DNA of 64,000 nucleotides from Halorussus aquaticus (GTDB lineage: Archaea > Halobacteriota > Halobacteria > Halobacteriales > Haladaptataceae), in the NCBI RefSeq assembly GCF_024218795.1, contig NZ_CP100402.1, positions 248,001-312,000 of the forward strand, written 5' to 3'. The translations under genes and the position numbers were made by a program. Positions within the stretch are counted from its first letter, which is position 1; the number at the start of each line of letters is the position of its first letter. The notes beneath the pieces are model-generated. The model ran no database searches, was not told the DNA's origin, and worked only from the letters and a program-made list of their open reading frames with translations. Positions 43,002 to 51,897 of the stretch are shown one piece after another.

Positions 43002-44249
43002 CTATTCCGTACGGTCGATGTGTTCTCGGACGGAATCGTGGACGCCGACAAGGTCGATAACGTCTGATAGTGCGTCAACGACGACGGAGAGGTCTTGGGC
43101 GAGGTCGTGTTCACGATATTGACCACCATCCAGTCCCTCGTTTTTCTTCTCGACGCTGACCAAGCCAAGCATTGCGAGGTCGTCCATTTGGTCGCGCATC
43201 CAGCGACTGGTGAACGAGTCGTCTTTCGCACGTTCGGAGAGGAGTTTGTACCGCTCGTAATGCTTGCGTGATCGGATCGGCGTTTCGCCTTCCGCGTGAA
43301 GTGTTGCGAGCGCGTAGAGTGCAATCTGTTCGTTCTCGCTAAGGTCCATTATACCCCGGTGGACTTCCTCTCGTTCGAGCATCTTCCGTCCCTCTTTGAC
43401 GTGTTTCTCAGTGACCGTATCAGGGTGGTCGTTGTTAGAACCTTGTTCGCGTTCCTCTCGAGCCTTATCTCCAGCTTTGAGTAGCAGATCGAGGGCTTTG
43501 CGAGCGTCGCCAGACTCCTGTGCCCCATATGCTGCACAGAGTGGGATGACGTCATCAGAGAGAGCACCGTCTTGGAAGGCGACTTCGTGGCGTTGGTTGA
43601 GAACGTCTTGGAGTTCATTCGCATCGTAGGTCGAGAACGAGATCTGGCGTTCACAGAGTGATGACCGGACCTTTGGAGAGAGTGAATCGCGAAACGTGAG
43701 GTCGTTGCTAATGCCAATGACGGCGATACGGGCAGTCTCGATGTTGTCGTTTTCGCGAGCGCGGGAGAGCTGGTAGAGGATGGAGTCGTCGTTGAGATGG
43801 TCTACTTCGTCAAGGACGATAATGTGGAGGCCACCGCGTTTGTCGAGTTCCTCCCAGAGCATGTCGTACACTTGGGACCGGGGATAACCGGATTCGCTAA
43901 TCTGTTCGTCGGCAGAGCGATAATTGTTGACGAGTTCGACGCCGACGCGGTAGGAGGTGTTGAGTCCGTCGCAGTTGAGGAACTCGGTGTGGATTGAGAC
44001 GTCGTGTCTGTCGGCGTCGCTGGTAAGACGGTCGAGGAGGAATTTAGTGCTGGCAGTTTTCCCGACACCGGCCTTACCGTAGAGGAAGATATTATCGGGT
44101 TGTTCACCGTTGATGGCGGGAAGGAGGGCAGCGTGGTACTCCTCAAGTTCGCTATCGCGGCCAACAAGGGTGTCAGGGGTGTAGTCGTCCAGTAACGCTT
44201 CACGGTTTTCGTACGGAAACGCTTGTGGACTGAATTCGTACGCGGTCAT
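43002..44249 (-). CDS. cdc6: Orc1/Cdc6 replication initiator (second copy)
   Basis: 415 aa. Walker A is LYGKAGVGKTASTKFLL and Walker B is IIVLDEVDHL. The initiator-specific block is IGISNDLTFRDSLSPKVRSSL, sensor 2 is GDARKALDLLLKAG, and the C-terminal winged helix starts near residue 300. It is read away from the repeat array at 44.3-44.95 kb, as usual for origin-linked cdc6. It is only moderately similar to the first Cdc6, so the two are not a recent duplication. Confidence 0.95.
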   Translation of the reverse strand: MTAYEFSPQAFPYENREALLDDYTPDTLVGRDSELEEYHAALLPAINGEQPDNIFLYGKAGVGKTASTKFLLDRLTSDADRHDVSIHTEFLNCDGLNTSYRVGVELVNNYRSADEQISESGYPRSQVYDMLWEELDKRGGLHIIVLDEVDHLNDDSILYQLSRARENDNIETARIAVIGISNDLTFRDSLSPKVRSSLCERQISFSTYDANELQDVLNQRHEVAFQDGALSDDVIPLCAAYGAQESGDARKALDLLLKAGDKAREEREQGSNNDHPDTVTEKHVKEGRKMLEREEVHRGIMDLSENEQIALYALATLHAEGETPIRSRKHYERYKLLSERAKDDSFTSRWMRDQMDDLAMLGLVSVEKKNEGLDGGQYREHDLAQDLSVVVDALSDVIDLVGVHDSVREHIDRTE

Positions 44250-44302
44250 GAACCAGTCGTTGCTGAGTACGTCTTCTTCGGGAAGTATAAAATCATCGGA
44301 CC

Positions 44303-44371
44303 ACCCTTTCCAGTGCTTCCAGTGCTACGCGTTCTTTAAAATACCCCCACACCCCAGCGTTCCAGTGCTAT
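44303..44371 (-). repeat. Origin recognition boxes, inverted set
   Basis: On the minus strand relative to the direct set: CCCTTTCCAGTGCT at about 44304, TTCCAGTGCT at about 44318 and ACCCCAGCGTTCCAGTGCT at 44351-44369. The third has the full G-run (as CCCC). They face the direct set across the AT-rich core. Confidence 0.8.
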
Positions 44372-44531
44372 CCCAATACGGTAAACCGTCAAAATAACTG
44401 CCGTATTAGAACCGATGGTTTTATTACAAGATGTTTTAAACCATACCCGTATTAGAACTTATCCAGATATAGAGAGCTTTCTTTGGCAGGTATTGCACGA
44501 GTTACGTCCGCTATCTCGTTCTTACAGCAAA

Positions 44532-44934
44532 AAGCACTGGAACGTTGGGGTTGGAATGTTGGCAAACGGACTACGGCACCGAATCGACTCCCACAGAAGC
44601 ACTGGAACGACGGGGTCTCCCCCTCATTACCCACGTAGCAAAAGAAGCGAGACTGCGGGTTTTCCCGTCAACCACCTTCTTTCCATCCCACGATAATAGA
44701 GAAAGCACTGGAACAATCGGGTGTCTCTCCGAACGAGTTTACAGTTCAACGAATAGCACTGGAACAACGGGGTCTCCCTCGAATGAACTAGTCTCTGATG
44801 ATAGCACTGGAACAGTGGAGTAGTTCTCGACCTCCGTTCTCGTTACCGAGAAGGACAAAGCACTGGAAAAGCGGGGTGGTTCTCGACTCTACGTTCTATC
44901 GCTCCATAGGCAGAGCACTGGAACAACGGGGTCT
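44532..44934 (+). repeat. Origin recognition boxes, direct set
   Basis: Seven copies of AGCACTGGAACNNCGGGGT begin at about 44532, 44598, 44703, 44757, 44803, 44859 and 44913. Most are followed by TCTCC or TTCTC. The copies at 44803 (GTGGAG) and 44859 (GGAAAAG) are the most divergent. Confidence 0.85.
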
Positions 44935-45090
44935 GTATTCTTCACCGGCCGGACTCCGTAGACTAGCCTCGACGCTGCTCCTAACCCGTCCTGACGGGCA
45001 AAATATTTCCTGATTACCATCGAAGAGATACAGAATCGGCTCTCTGAATAACCGAACGACGTTGTTGCACTGAGGGGTGATATATTCCGT

Positions 45091-45462
45091 TTACCCCGTG
45101 TTTCCTATCTCTGGAGGACGCGAAATCGACTTCGATGTTTTCTCATCTTCGATATCGACGCCACGACCTTCGAGACTGACTTTGGCGAGTTCTTCGAGAT
45201 TGCTTTTCGCTACCTGTATCGTAGCATCCTGAATCTCCCGTCCGGTCTCATTCGGGACGCCGTGTTCACGAAGGAACGGCTTCGCCTCGAAATCCACCGC
45301 GTCCTCGAACTCTGTCACCGTCTCGTCGCGGACGTACAAGTTCTCCCGGAGGTCATCGGAGGACGGGAACGCAGGCTCTACACGGGTGTCAGTCTTCAAG
45401 GCCTCCGGAACTGGCTTCCGAGGCAGGATGGCGTTCGGCGCTGCAACGACTGCGTTGTTCAA
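45091..45462 (-). CDS. Hypothetical acidic protein
   Basis: 123 aa beginning MNNAVVAAPNAILPRKPVPE. The second half is acidic and regular, FEDAVDFEAKPFLREHGVPN then ATIQVAKSNLEELAKVSLEG, which looks coding for a halophile. No family recognised. It lies between origin 2 and the tRNA-Met gene; the opposite strand has competing frames with a CxxC segment, so the call is uncertain. Confidence 0.4.
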   Translation of the reverse strand: MNNAVVAAPNAILPRKPVPEALKTDTRVEPAFPSSDDLRENLYVRDETVTEFEDAVDFEAKPFLREHGVPNETGREIQDATIQVAKSNLEELAKVSLEGRGVDIEDEKTSKSISRPPEIGNTG

Positions 45463-45759
45463 ATACGCCGGAGTAGTAGTTCTGAGTAGAGCGAACGAAC
45501 CTAAGTTCCCGCGAATAGAAACAGAGAGTCTGCCTACTGTCTCGTGTCGGAACTGTAATACTCAGCAGGAGGTCGAATTAAGCGAGTACAATAACTTCGA
45601 GTGCAATTGTGATCATCGTAACAGCCTATCGAAGGGGGGATACACCAAGACTACGAGTTAGGTTACCTAGCGATGGACCCGACCAACTAGTGGATCCACC
45701 TGATTCACAACTGCAGGTGATTTCTCAATACTTATCCCTCGTCAGAAGAACGATGAAGT

Positions 45760-45834
45760 AGCGGGATAGGATAGCCCGGAGATTCCACCAGGCTCATAAC
45801 CTGGAGATCGGTGATTCAAATTCACCTCCCGCTA
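45760..45834 (+). tRNA. tRNA-Met (anticodon CAT)
   Basis: The acceptor stem AGCGGGA pairs with TCCCGCT, with discriminator A at 45834. The anticodon stem-loop is CCAGG-CTCATAA-CCTGG with CAT in the loop. The T-arm is GGTGA-TTCAAAT-TCACC. No 3' CCA is encoded and no intron is seen. The standard A at the first acceptor position with a full pair suggests the elongator form. Confidence 0.93.
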
Positions 45835-45883
45835 TTCTCCAAGCCAAAATCTCTCTACCAGCGATTCCGTCTCTTTTCTATCG

Positions 45884-46261
45884 CTACTCGTAGACTTCGT
45901 TAGGGTCGAAGATTTTCTCACCGACTGTCTCACCATTGAGCGTTCGATAGAAACACGATTCGTATCCCGTGTGACACGCTCCCCCTTCCTGTTCGACACG
46001 GTAGAGCAGTGCGTCTCCATCACAGTCAACGCGAATCTCCTCGACACGCTGTCTGTGGCCGCTAGAGCCACCTTTCTGCCACAACTCGTCGCGACTACGC
46101 GAGTAGTAGTGTGCGAGACCTGTGTTCCGAGTTTCTTCGAGTGCATCCGGTGAGACGTACGCGAGCATCAGAATCTCGTCCGTCTCGACGTCTTGGGCAA
46201 TCGCGGGAATCAGTCCATCGTCACCGAAGTCCAATTCGACAGCTACGGAGTCGTCCGTCAT
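45884..46261 (-). CDS. hisI: Phosphoribosyl-AMP cyclohydrolase
   Basis: 125 aa. [22 protein letters not shown] is the start of the fold, [16 protein letters not shown] [18 protein letters not shown] the substrate block. [24 protein letters not shown] hold the three zinc Cys residues. The enzyme opens the purine ring of phosphoribosyl-AMP in step three of histidine synthesis. Monofunctional size, as in archaea. Other his genes are not adjacent. Downstream on the other strand is tRNA-Met. Confidence 0.96.
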   Translation of the reverse strand: MTDDSVAVELDFGDDGLIPAIAQDVETDEILMLAYVSPDALEETRNTGLAHYYSRSRDELWQKGGSSGHRQRVEEIRVDCDGDALLYRVEQEGGACHTGYESCFYRTLNGETVGEKIFDPNEVYE

Positions 46262-46322
46262 ATCTAGACTGCAGACGGGATAAGAGATACCAGTTCTCTT
46301 TTGAGCGCCTCCTCGAATCTGC

Positions 46323-47666
46323 TCAAACCAACTGAATGGTGTTCCCGTTCGAAGTCACGTGCAAATCACGGCCAAGCTTGTAGCCTTGACTCTCTGCAAG
46401 GTCGACATAGCCGGAAAAGCCACTCATATTCTGATGCGCGGGAATCACGTGTTGGGGTTGAAGCGTGTCGAGCATCTCGTAATGACCCTCTTGGGAGATA
46501 TGGCCGGAGACGTGGACGTCGTCGTAGATGCGTGCGCCCTGCATCTTCAGGAGGCGCTCGGATTGGTATCGCTGCCCTTCGTTCGTCGGTTCCGGAATAA
46601 TTCCTGCCGAGAAGATGACCTTGTCACCATCTGTAAGATCGTACGGTGTTTCACCGCGACCCATTCGAGTGAGCATCGCTCGTGGTTCGCCTTGATGGCC
46701 CGTGACGACCGGCAGGAAGTTCTCCTTGCCCTCATTCATAATTCGCTTGAACGCACGATCCACGGACTTGCGATGGCCGAACATCCCGAGGTCGTCGGGG
46801 AAGGTCGTAGCACCGAGACGTTCAGCTGTCCCGGAGTACTTCTCCATCGACCGGCCGAGCAGTATCGGTTCGCGCCCGATTTCCTTCGCGAATTCGACGA
46901 GACTCGTGACCCGGGCGATGTGACTGGAGAACGTCGTCGCAACGATGCCGCCGTCGAAGTCCTCGAGGCTCATCATCACGTCTCGTAGCTGACTTCGGGC
47001 AACGGCTTCGCTCGGAGTGCGCCCCTTCTTGTTTGCGTTCGTACAATCTTCGATGTAACAGAGTACTCCGTTTCCCTCGCGACCGAGTTCCCGAAACCGC
47101 TTCATGTCGATCGGGTCGCCAATCACTGGCGTGTGGTCCATCCGCTTGTCGAGACCGTAGACGATTGCACCCTCGGGCGTGTGCAGAACTGGATTGATGG
47201 CGTCGATGATGGAGTGGGTGACGTTGACGAACTCGAGCTCGCAGTGGTCGCCGATGCCCATCGTCTCGCCAGCTTCCATCTTTATCAGGTCGTTTTCGAC
47301 GTTGAACTTCCCCTCGTCTCGGATTTCCTCTCTGACGAGTTCGAGCGTGAATGGAGTCGCTACAATCGGTGCGTTGTAACGATGGGCGAGTTTGCTGATC
47401 GCACCGATGTGGTCGAGGTGACCATGAGTAGGAACGATGGCTTGCACGTCGCCTTCGAGATCACTCATGACGCGGTCGTCTGGAATCGCGTCCATGTCGA
47501 TGAGATCGAGCGAGTGCATCTGCTCGGTCTGGACGTTGTCGTGAATCAGTACGTTAGAGAGGTTGAGACCCATGTCGAAGACGACGATGTCGTCTCCGGC
47601 ACGGACTGCTGTCATCTGGCGGCCGACTTCCTCGTAGCCGCCGATAGTTGCGATTTCGATTTCCAT
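46323..47666 (-). CDS. rnj: Ribonuclease J (archaeal, beta-CASP)
   Basis: 447 aa. The metallo-beta-lactamase core has [17 protein letters not shown] (HxHxDH), [13 protein letters not shown] and [17 protein letters not shown]. The beta-CASP part has [21 protein letters not shown] and [33 protein letters not shown] and [14 protein letters not shown] supply the C-terminal His residues. Archaeal RNase J is a 5'-to-3' exonuclease in RNA turnover. The C-terminal extension of bacterial RNase J is absent, as usual. Confidence 0.95.
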   Translation of the reverse strand: MEIEIATIGGYEEVGRQMTAVRAGDDIVVFDMGLNLSNVLIHDNVQTEQMHSLDLIDMDAIPDDRVMSDLEGDVQAIVPTHGHLDHIGAISKLAHRYNAPIVATPFTLELVREEIRDEGKFNVENDLIKMEAGETMGIGDHCELEFVNVTHSIIDAINPVLHTPEGAIVYGLDKRMDHTPVIGDPIDMKRFRELGREGNGVLCYIEDCTNANKKGRTPSEAVARSQLRDVMMSLEDFDGGIVATTFSSHIARVTSLVEFAKEIGREPILLGRSMEKYSGTAERLGATTFPDDLGMFGHRKSVDRAFKRIMNEGKENFLPVVTGHQGEPRAMLTRMGRGETPYDLTDGDKVIFSAGIIPEPTNEGQRYQSERLLKMQGARIYDDVHVSGHISQEGHYEMLDTLQPQHVIPAHQNMSGFSGYVDLAESQGYKLGRDLHVTSNGNTIQLV

Positions 47667-48025
47667 GGTTACTGCCGATCATAGCAGTCCACGAGTACGG
47701 TACCAGATTTGGACTCCGTGAGAACGATATGGCATAGGGGTGGCGTCGAGTGAGGAACGGAGAATTGCCATCCTCCGATTATCTATCGAACGTCACTTCC
47801 CGCGACCGTACACGGGACAGCGCATCTTTCGGTTATCTAACTATCTGTGTGCCAACTATAAATACTCCCGGAAGTGGTTCTCTCGGCTCCCATTTTCTCG
47901 GCACCTTTCTTGCCAGAATAGCCGTTCGGAAGGTATACAGATCAGTCAACACGAGCAGTTGCCCGCAACCCGCGACGGAGCAGAAGTTAACACATATATC
48001 CGACGGCCGTGTAGACGTGTTTTAT
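47667..48025. promoter_or_regulatory. Divergent intergenic region between rnj and tfs
   Basis: The tfs side has TATA-like ACACATATATC at 47990-48000, about 26 bases ahead of the tfs ATG, so the tfs message is probably leaderless. No gene is seen in the remaining 300 bases, which are of mixed composition. Confidence 0.6.
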
Positions 48026-48343
48026 ATGCGATTCTGTGACGAGTGCGGTTCGATGATGCACACGGAGGGCGACACGTGGGTGTGTCGCTCCTGTGAGAAC
48101 GAGGAGTCGCGGGACTCGCAAGCAGAAGCGGCGATGACGACCCAAGATGGACAGCGGGACGACGGGGCACCTGACGTGGCCGACGCGACCCAGGGCTCCA
48201 CCGAGACGATGCAGGAGTCTTGTCCGACGGACGACTGCGACAGCGACCGGGCCTACTACGAGATGATGCCGAAGCCGGGCGGCTCCTACGAGGTTCGGCT
48301 GTTCACCTGTGTCGAGTGCGGCCACAAGTGGCGCGAGACCTGA
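48026..48343 (+). CDS. tfs: Transcription factor S (TFIIS/RPA12-like)
   Basis: 105 aa from ATG 48026. An N-terminal zinc ribbon CDECGSMMHTEGDTWVCRSC and a C-terminal ribbon CPTDDC...LFTCVECGHKWRET are joined by an acidic Ala/Asp/Gln linker. TFS enters the RNA polymerase secondary channel and triggers transcript cleavage. I do not see the Asp-Glu pair of the TFIIS hairpin at the usual place (YYEMMPKPGG instead). Confidence 0.93.
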   Translation: MRFCDECGSMMHTEGDTWVCRSCENEESRDSQAEAAMTTQDGQRDDGAPDVADATQGSTETMQESCPTDDCDSDRAYYEMMPKPGGSYEVRLFTCVECGHKWRET

Positions 48344-48535
48344 CGGCGCATCTCGCGAACCCCGCCGCTTGAATGTGCACAGACCGCCACATCAGACTCT
48401 CAACTCCCGGTGTTACCCGGTCTCAAGTGGAGTTACACATCGACTCAAAACCGACTCCCACAACGTCACTTCGAGGGTGGAACTACCGCGTCTGGCGTTC
48501 GTAGGGGAGAGGCTGTTCTCCCGAGTAGAGTCCTT

Positions 48536-49906
48536 TCAATCGTTCGCGTGGAGAACGGGATCGTCCGAAGTCGGCCGCGGGAAGTTGTCGATGGTGTCTG
48601 CCCGGAACGCCTCCTCGTCGAACTCGTAATCTCCGTCGAAGAATTCCATTAGCGTTTGCGTGTCCCGCAAGGCGTTCTTCAGACTCGTCGAGGCACCCGG
48701 CGATGGCGTGATGTTGAAGATGATGTCGTCGCCGACGATCTTGGCTTCACCCATATCGAGGGACTTCTCCGCTGTGTCCACGATCTGCGGACGAACGCCG
48801 CCGTAACCTTCTGCACGTTCGATATCGTCGAGTCCGGCGCTCGGGACGACTTTCTGCACGTGGGGAAGGAACGCTCGCGGGCCAACCTCCGGTAAATCGT
48901 AGACGAGGTTCCGGAGGACGTACGGAAGCAGAATACGGTCTGCGAGGATACTGGCATAGCTCTGGAACGCCTCGACGTTCAGTCCGAACACGTCGAGGAA
49001 GTCCTCGACGGTGGAGAGTCGACCTCGTTCGAGAGTCGGCACGAGCTTCGCGGTCGGTCCGAACCGCGTGATGGAGGGGTCGTGGACGTCGGCGTCCCCG
49101 TGAACTGCGGCGAACGGGAGCTTCTTCATTTGAAGCGTGTACACTTTTCCGTTCAGGAAGTCGTTCGCGAGGAAGAAACTGCCCGCGATGGGGAGCAGAA
49201 CCTTGTCCTTACCGTACCCGAGCTCCTTCGCTATTTGGAGGCTGTGGGACCCGGCAGCGACGACGGCGACGTCACAGTCGAACGTTCCCTCGGTCGTACC
49301 GAGGGTGTAGCCGTCGACGGTCTCGGTAATGTCGGTGACTTCCGTGGACGTGTAGACGTCGACGTTCGACTCGTCGGTCGCTTGCTCGACGAAGGATCTC
49401 GCAGTCGCGCCGTAGTCGACGACGTACCCGTCGGGCGTCTGGAGCGCGAGGAGGTCCTTGGACGGGTCGCGGCCCTCTACGACCTTCGGTTCGAGTTCCG
49501 CGATTTCGTCGCGTTCGATCGCTCGGAGTTTCGGATACAGATCGCCGAATCCCTCCTCGTGGTAGCGGTGTTCGAGTTCCGCGACCTCTTCGTCGCCGAC
49601 CGCGAGAACCATCTTGCTACGCCTCGCGTGGCTCTCCCGGTTCGGATCGTGGTTCTCGAGGTAACCTGCGAGCATTTCTGCGCCCTCTTTCACCTTCTTT
49701 GCCTTCTCGAACGTGTAGTTGGTCTCTATATCTCCGAAGTGGAGGGTCTGCGAATTATTCGTGTAGTCTGAGTTGATCGCGGCAATCTCCGATTCCTTTT
49801 CGACGAGCGCGATCGAGTCGATGTCGGTGAAGTTCGCGGTCGTGTACAGAAGTGCTGCGCCGCTGATGCCACCGCCGACAATCACGAGGTCGTATTTCCC
49901 GGACAT
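48536..49906 (-). CDS. mqo: Malate:quinone oxidoreductase-like FAD protein
   Basis: 456 aa. YDLVIVGGGISGAALLYTTA is the FAD site. INSDYTNNSQTLHFGDIETN, GYVVDYGATARSFVEQA, FGPTAKLVPTLERG and GYGGVRPQIVDTAEK with GDDIIFNITPSPGASTSLKN are blocks of the Mqo family, which oxidises malate to oxaloacetate at the membrane. Length agrees with archaeal members. It is less GC-rich than the first 20 kb. Confidence 0.88.
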   Translation of the reverse strand: MSGKYDLVIVGGGISGAALLYTTANFTDIDSIALVEKESEIAAINSDYTNNSQTLHFGDIETNYTFEKAKKVKEGAEMLAGYLENHDPNRESHARRSKMVLAVGDEEVAELEHRYHEEGFGDLYPKLRAIERDEIAELEPKVVEGRDPSKDLLALQTPDGYVVDYGATARSFVEQATDESNVDVYTSTEVTDITETVDGYTLGTTEGTFDCDVAVVAAGSHSLQIAKELGYGKDKVLLPIAGSFFLANDFLNGKVYTLQMKKLPFAAVHGDADVHDPSITRFGPTAKLVPTLERGRLSTVEDFLDVFGLNVEAFQSYASILADRILLPYVLRNLVYDLPEVGPRAFLPHVQKVVPSAGLDDIERAEGYGGVRPQIVDTAEKSLDMGEAKIVGDDIIFNITPSPGASTSLKNALRDTQTLMEFFDGDYEFDEEAFRADTIDNFPRPTSDDPVLHAND

Positions 49907-50004
49907 GCTATTAAGTAGTAACCCTGTTTCGATGACTGTGCTTCAACGGTTTAACTCATGTCTTATCGATGAATATTCGAGTCAAACGGGTTTCATTTCT
50001 ACCA

Positions 50005-50270
50005 CGGTAACCTTACTCCGACAGCGGCTTCGTCGGTCTTATTCTCATAGAACCAAGATCCCCCGTTGTTGGGTGGCTGGTCTGGATTTCCCGACTTCCA
50101 GATACAGTAGCCGCTGTAGGGAGATCCTTCGTGTCGCGATTTTTGGAACCACTCACGCTCGTCGGAAGTGTGGTGACAAGATTCATAACGAGTCTGATGT
50201 CTCGTTCATGTAGGCGGTCACGGATTCCCTCCCAATCGTCCGTCGTGCCGTACACTTATTCTCACGAAGT
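50005..50270 (-). pseudogene. GH13 alpha-glucosidase fragment, frameshifted
   Basis: Reading leftward, YGTTDDWEGIRDRLHERDIR then LVMNLV matches the conserved region before the first catalytic-barrel motif of oligo-1,6-glucosidases. After loss of one base near 50180 the neighbouring frame continues NHTSDEREWFQKSRHEGSPY, then GYCIWKSGNPDQPPNN, the rest of that motif. Neither end of the gene is present. It is a short decayed relic. Confidence 0.6.
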
Positions 50271-50359
50271 CACCTACCGTTCTCCGTTGCGGAGTACATC
50301 ACCCCCTCGGGAGGACTTGATGGTTCTCGGGACTGCTGGGGTCGGAGAAATGCCTCCTA

Positions 50360-50611
50360 TTACAGTGCGTCCTTAATTGCGGTGGCTTGCGTTAGACCAT
50401 CGAACTTCGAAACCACTTCTCCATCACCGTCAAGAACAATTGTTGATGGTACAGACCGAACCCCGTACTTGTTCGCTCGGTCTGTCGCTTCAGTTGCGTC
50501 GATCTTCTCAAACTCGATATTCGGTCGAGTCGCAGTGAGCGACTGGAGAATTTCGGCTTGTTGCGGACACTGGCTACACGAGGGCGTTGAAAACTGGAGA
50601 ATCTTCGTCAT
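50360..50611 (-). CDS. Small thioredoxin-like protein
   Basis: 83 aa from ATG 50611 (MTKILQFSTPSCSQCPQQAE). The redox motif CSQC is at the usual place after the first strand. YGVRSVPSTIVLDGDGEVV holds the cis-Pro. The size is that of small archaeal thioredoxin/glutaredoxin-type proteins. A degraded DsrE gene begins just upstream on the other strand. Confidence 0.85.
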   Translation of the reverse strand: MTKILQFSTPSCSQCPQQAEILQSLTATRPNIEFEKIDATEATDRANKYGVRSVPSTIVLDGDGEVVSKFDGLTQATAIKDAL

Positions 50612-50628
50612 CGGTGTACATCTGACAG

Positions 50629-50930
50629 TCTTTACCTCATCAACTTCAATGGTTCTCTCGAAGTTGCTAAGGAGTTCGCCGAGACGGATGGCGACGAACT
50701 CGAACTCGTCTTCGACGGCGCTGGGACTCCATGGATGTTCGAAGACGAGGACCACAACTACCACGACCTCTATGCGGCGGCCAGTGAGAGCGCATTCGCC
50801 TGTGATTACTGTGTCGGTGTGAGCGCTAACGATACGATTCAGAACGCCGCCGTCGTGACGCTCAACGAGAGCGAGGGCCATCCCAGTAGTCGGCGCCCGT
50901 CGACGACTACGAAATCATCACGTTCTAACT
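50629..50930 (+). pseudogene. DsrE-family protein, truncated and frameshifted
   Basis: The plus strand reads LINFNGSLEVAKEFAETDGD, ELELVFDGAGTPWMFEDEDH, NYHDLYAAASESAFACDYCV and VTLNESEGHPS, the body of a haloarchaeal DsrE-like protein including the CDYC segment. The N-terminal strand (usually MxxVAIVLASGTE) is missing. Near 50885-50905 the frame shifts, and the family ending VDDYEIITF appears in another frame. It is a relic; together with the sulfur genes at 40.4-42.3 kb it hints at a larger past sulfur set. Confidence 0.65.
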
Positions 50931-50935
50931 CGTCG

Positions 50936-51281
50936 TTATAGAGTAGACGCAGTCGAATCGTGGTCGCCCTGCCACGTGGCAACTGTTTCGCGGGTACTTC
51001 CTTGAGAGAGGGTTGTTCTCCCTAGGGTCACCCATGTCCCTGTCCGATGGGTTCTGTTGGCCTCGTACGTCCCATTATTGGTCTGTTCGAACTCGTGGTC
51101 ACTGTTCCAAAACGCGTAGGTGCCGTCCTCGGACGCGATTACGACGATATGAGCTCCATCGACGATGGTCGTCACGCCCCCTCTGCTCTCTCCGAAGGGG
51201 GAGAGCGTAAACCTTCCACGCTGGTGGTTCCGTGGCGGCGCATGGTATTTCTATATCGTCCTCGTTGTCCACTATCGCCAA
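50936..51281 (-). pseudogene. Unknown protein, frameshifted at a G5/C5 run
   Basis: Leftward, a frame from TTG 51281 or GTG 51272 reads VDNEDDIEIPCAATEPPAWK then VYALP and loses sense at 51197-51201 (five G on plus). With four, it continues FGESRGGVTTIVDGAHIVVI, then ASEDGTYAFWNSDHEFEQ, and stops at 50936, giving about 110 residues. A good TATA (CTATATAAG, about 51319-51327 on minus) lies upstream. No family recognised. Confidence 0.5.
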
Positions 51282-51519
51282 TTGTGTGAGTGTGAATATG
51301 TCGAAAGTACGGACGTAACTTATATAGGGCGGCCTCTTTGATATTAGAGGGCACGAAAGATTCCGTCCCGTCCTTTCTTCGTTCGCCTATCGGTTCGCCG
51401 CCAGCAGGAGGCTTCCGATGGCACTGCTCTGAGATGCGCCGTGCCGGATGCTCCTACCGCCCACTCGGCGGTCAGCCGCGGGCTAACCTCTTGACGGGGC
51501 CGGGTAGCTATCCACAACC

Positions 51520-51732
51520 ATGACCACTGAAACTGACCTCCCCTGCGCGGACTGTGGCACCGACCTCAGCGAACGAACCTTGCCAGCCCACACGCTCTTA
51601 TATCCTATAGAGGGCCGTCAGTACCTCACCGTTGCTGATTGCCCTGGGTGTGGTGCCCAATATTATCCTGACGAGACAGTAGCGGTACTTGCCGAAGTGA
51701 TGAGAGCACAGGGAACGGAAAGAAGAAATTGA
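51520..51732 (+). CDS. Small zinc-ribbon protein
   Basis: 70 aa beginning MTTETDLPCADCGTDLSERT. A second pair, CPGCGAQYYPDETV, completes a ribbon with a 35-residue insertion. The helical C-terminus AVLAEVMRAQGTERRN ends it. Unknown function; similar two-CxxC proteins are frequent in haloarchaea. It is isolated between a frameshifted gene and the MFS gene. Confidence 0.6.
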   Translation: MTTETDLPCADCGTDLSERTLPAHTLLYPIEGRQYLTVADCPGCGAQYYPDETVAVLAEVMRAQGTERRN

Positions 51733-51897
51733 TGCCCGCAGACGCCCACCGCCGTCGTCCCGTCAACTACGAGAGATAGATTAGCGACGCTTCACACGCG
51801 ATTTCAGCACCGACTACGATACTCGTCGCGGGTACGATTCTAGCGTTCGAATAGTTAACAGCCGAGCCGTAACCCTTGATGATGTTCTCATCTTTAA

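Larger units (their letters stand above)
44303..44940. other. Predicted replication origin 2 (Cdc6-linked ORB array)
   Basis: Between cdc6 and about 44.95 kb lie two or three inverted and seven direct copies of an element with core GCACTGGAAC followed by a G-run, flanking an AT-rich stretch at about 44371-44510 (GGTTTTATTACAAGATG and TTTTAAACC visible). Convergent boxes around an AT-rich core next to cdc6 is the standard haloarchaeal origin layout, and the sequence is of the known TTCCAGTG...ORB type. Function is inferred from layout. Confidence 0.85.

Noticed and set aside
45386-45661. 91-codon plus-strand frame with CxxC and CxC
   Set aside because: It overlaps the acidic minus-strand frame, lacks a convincing start and has an odd composition in its first half.
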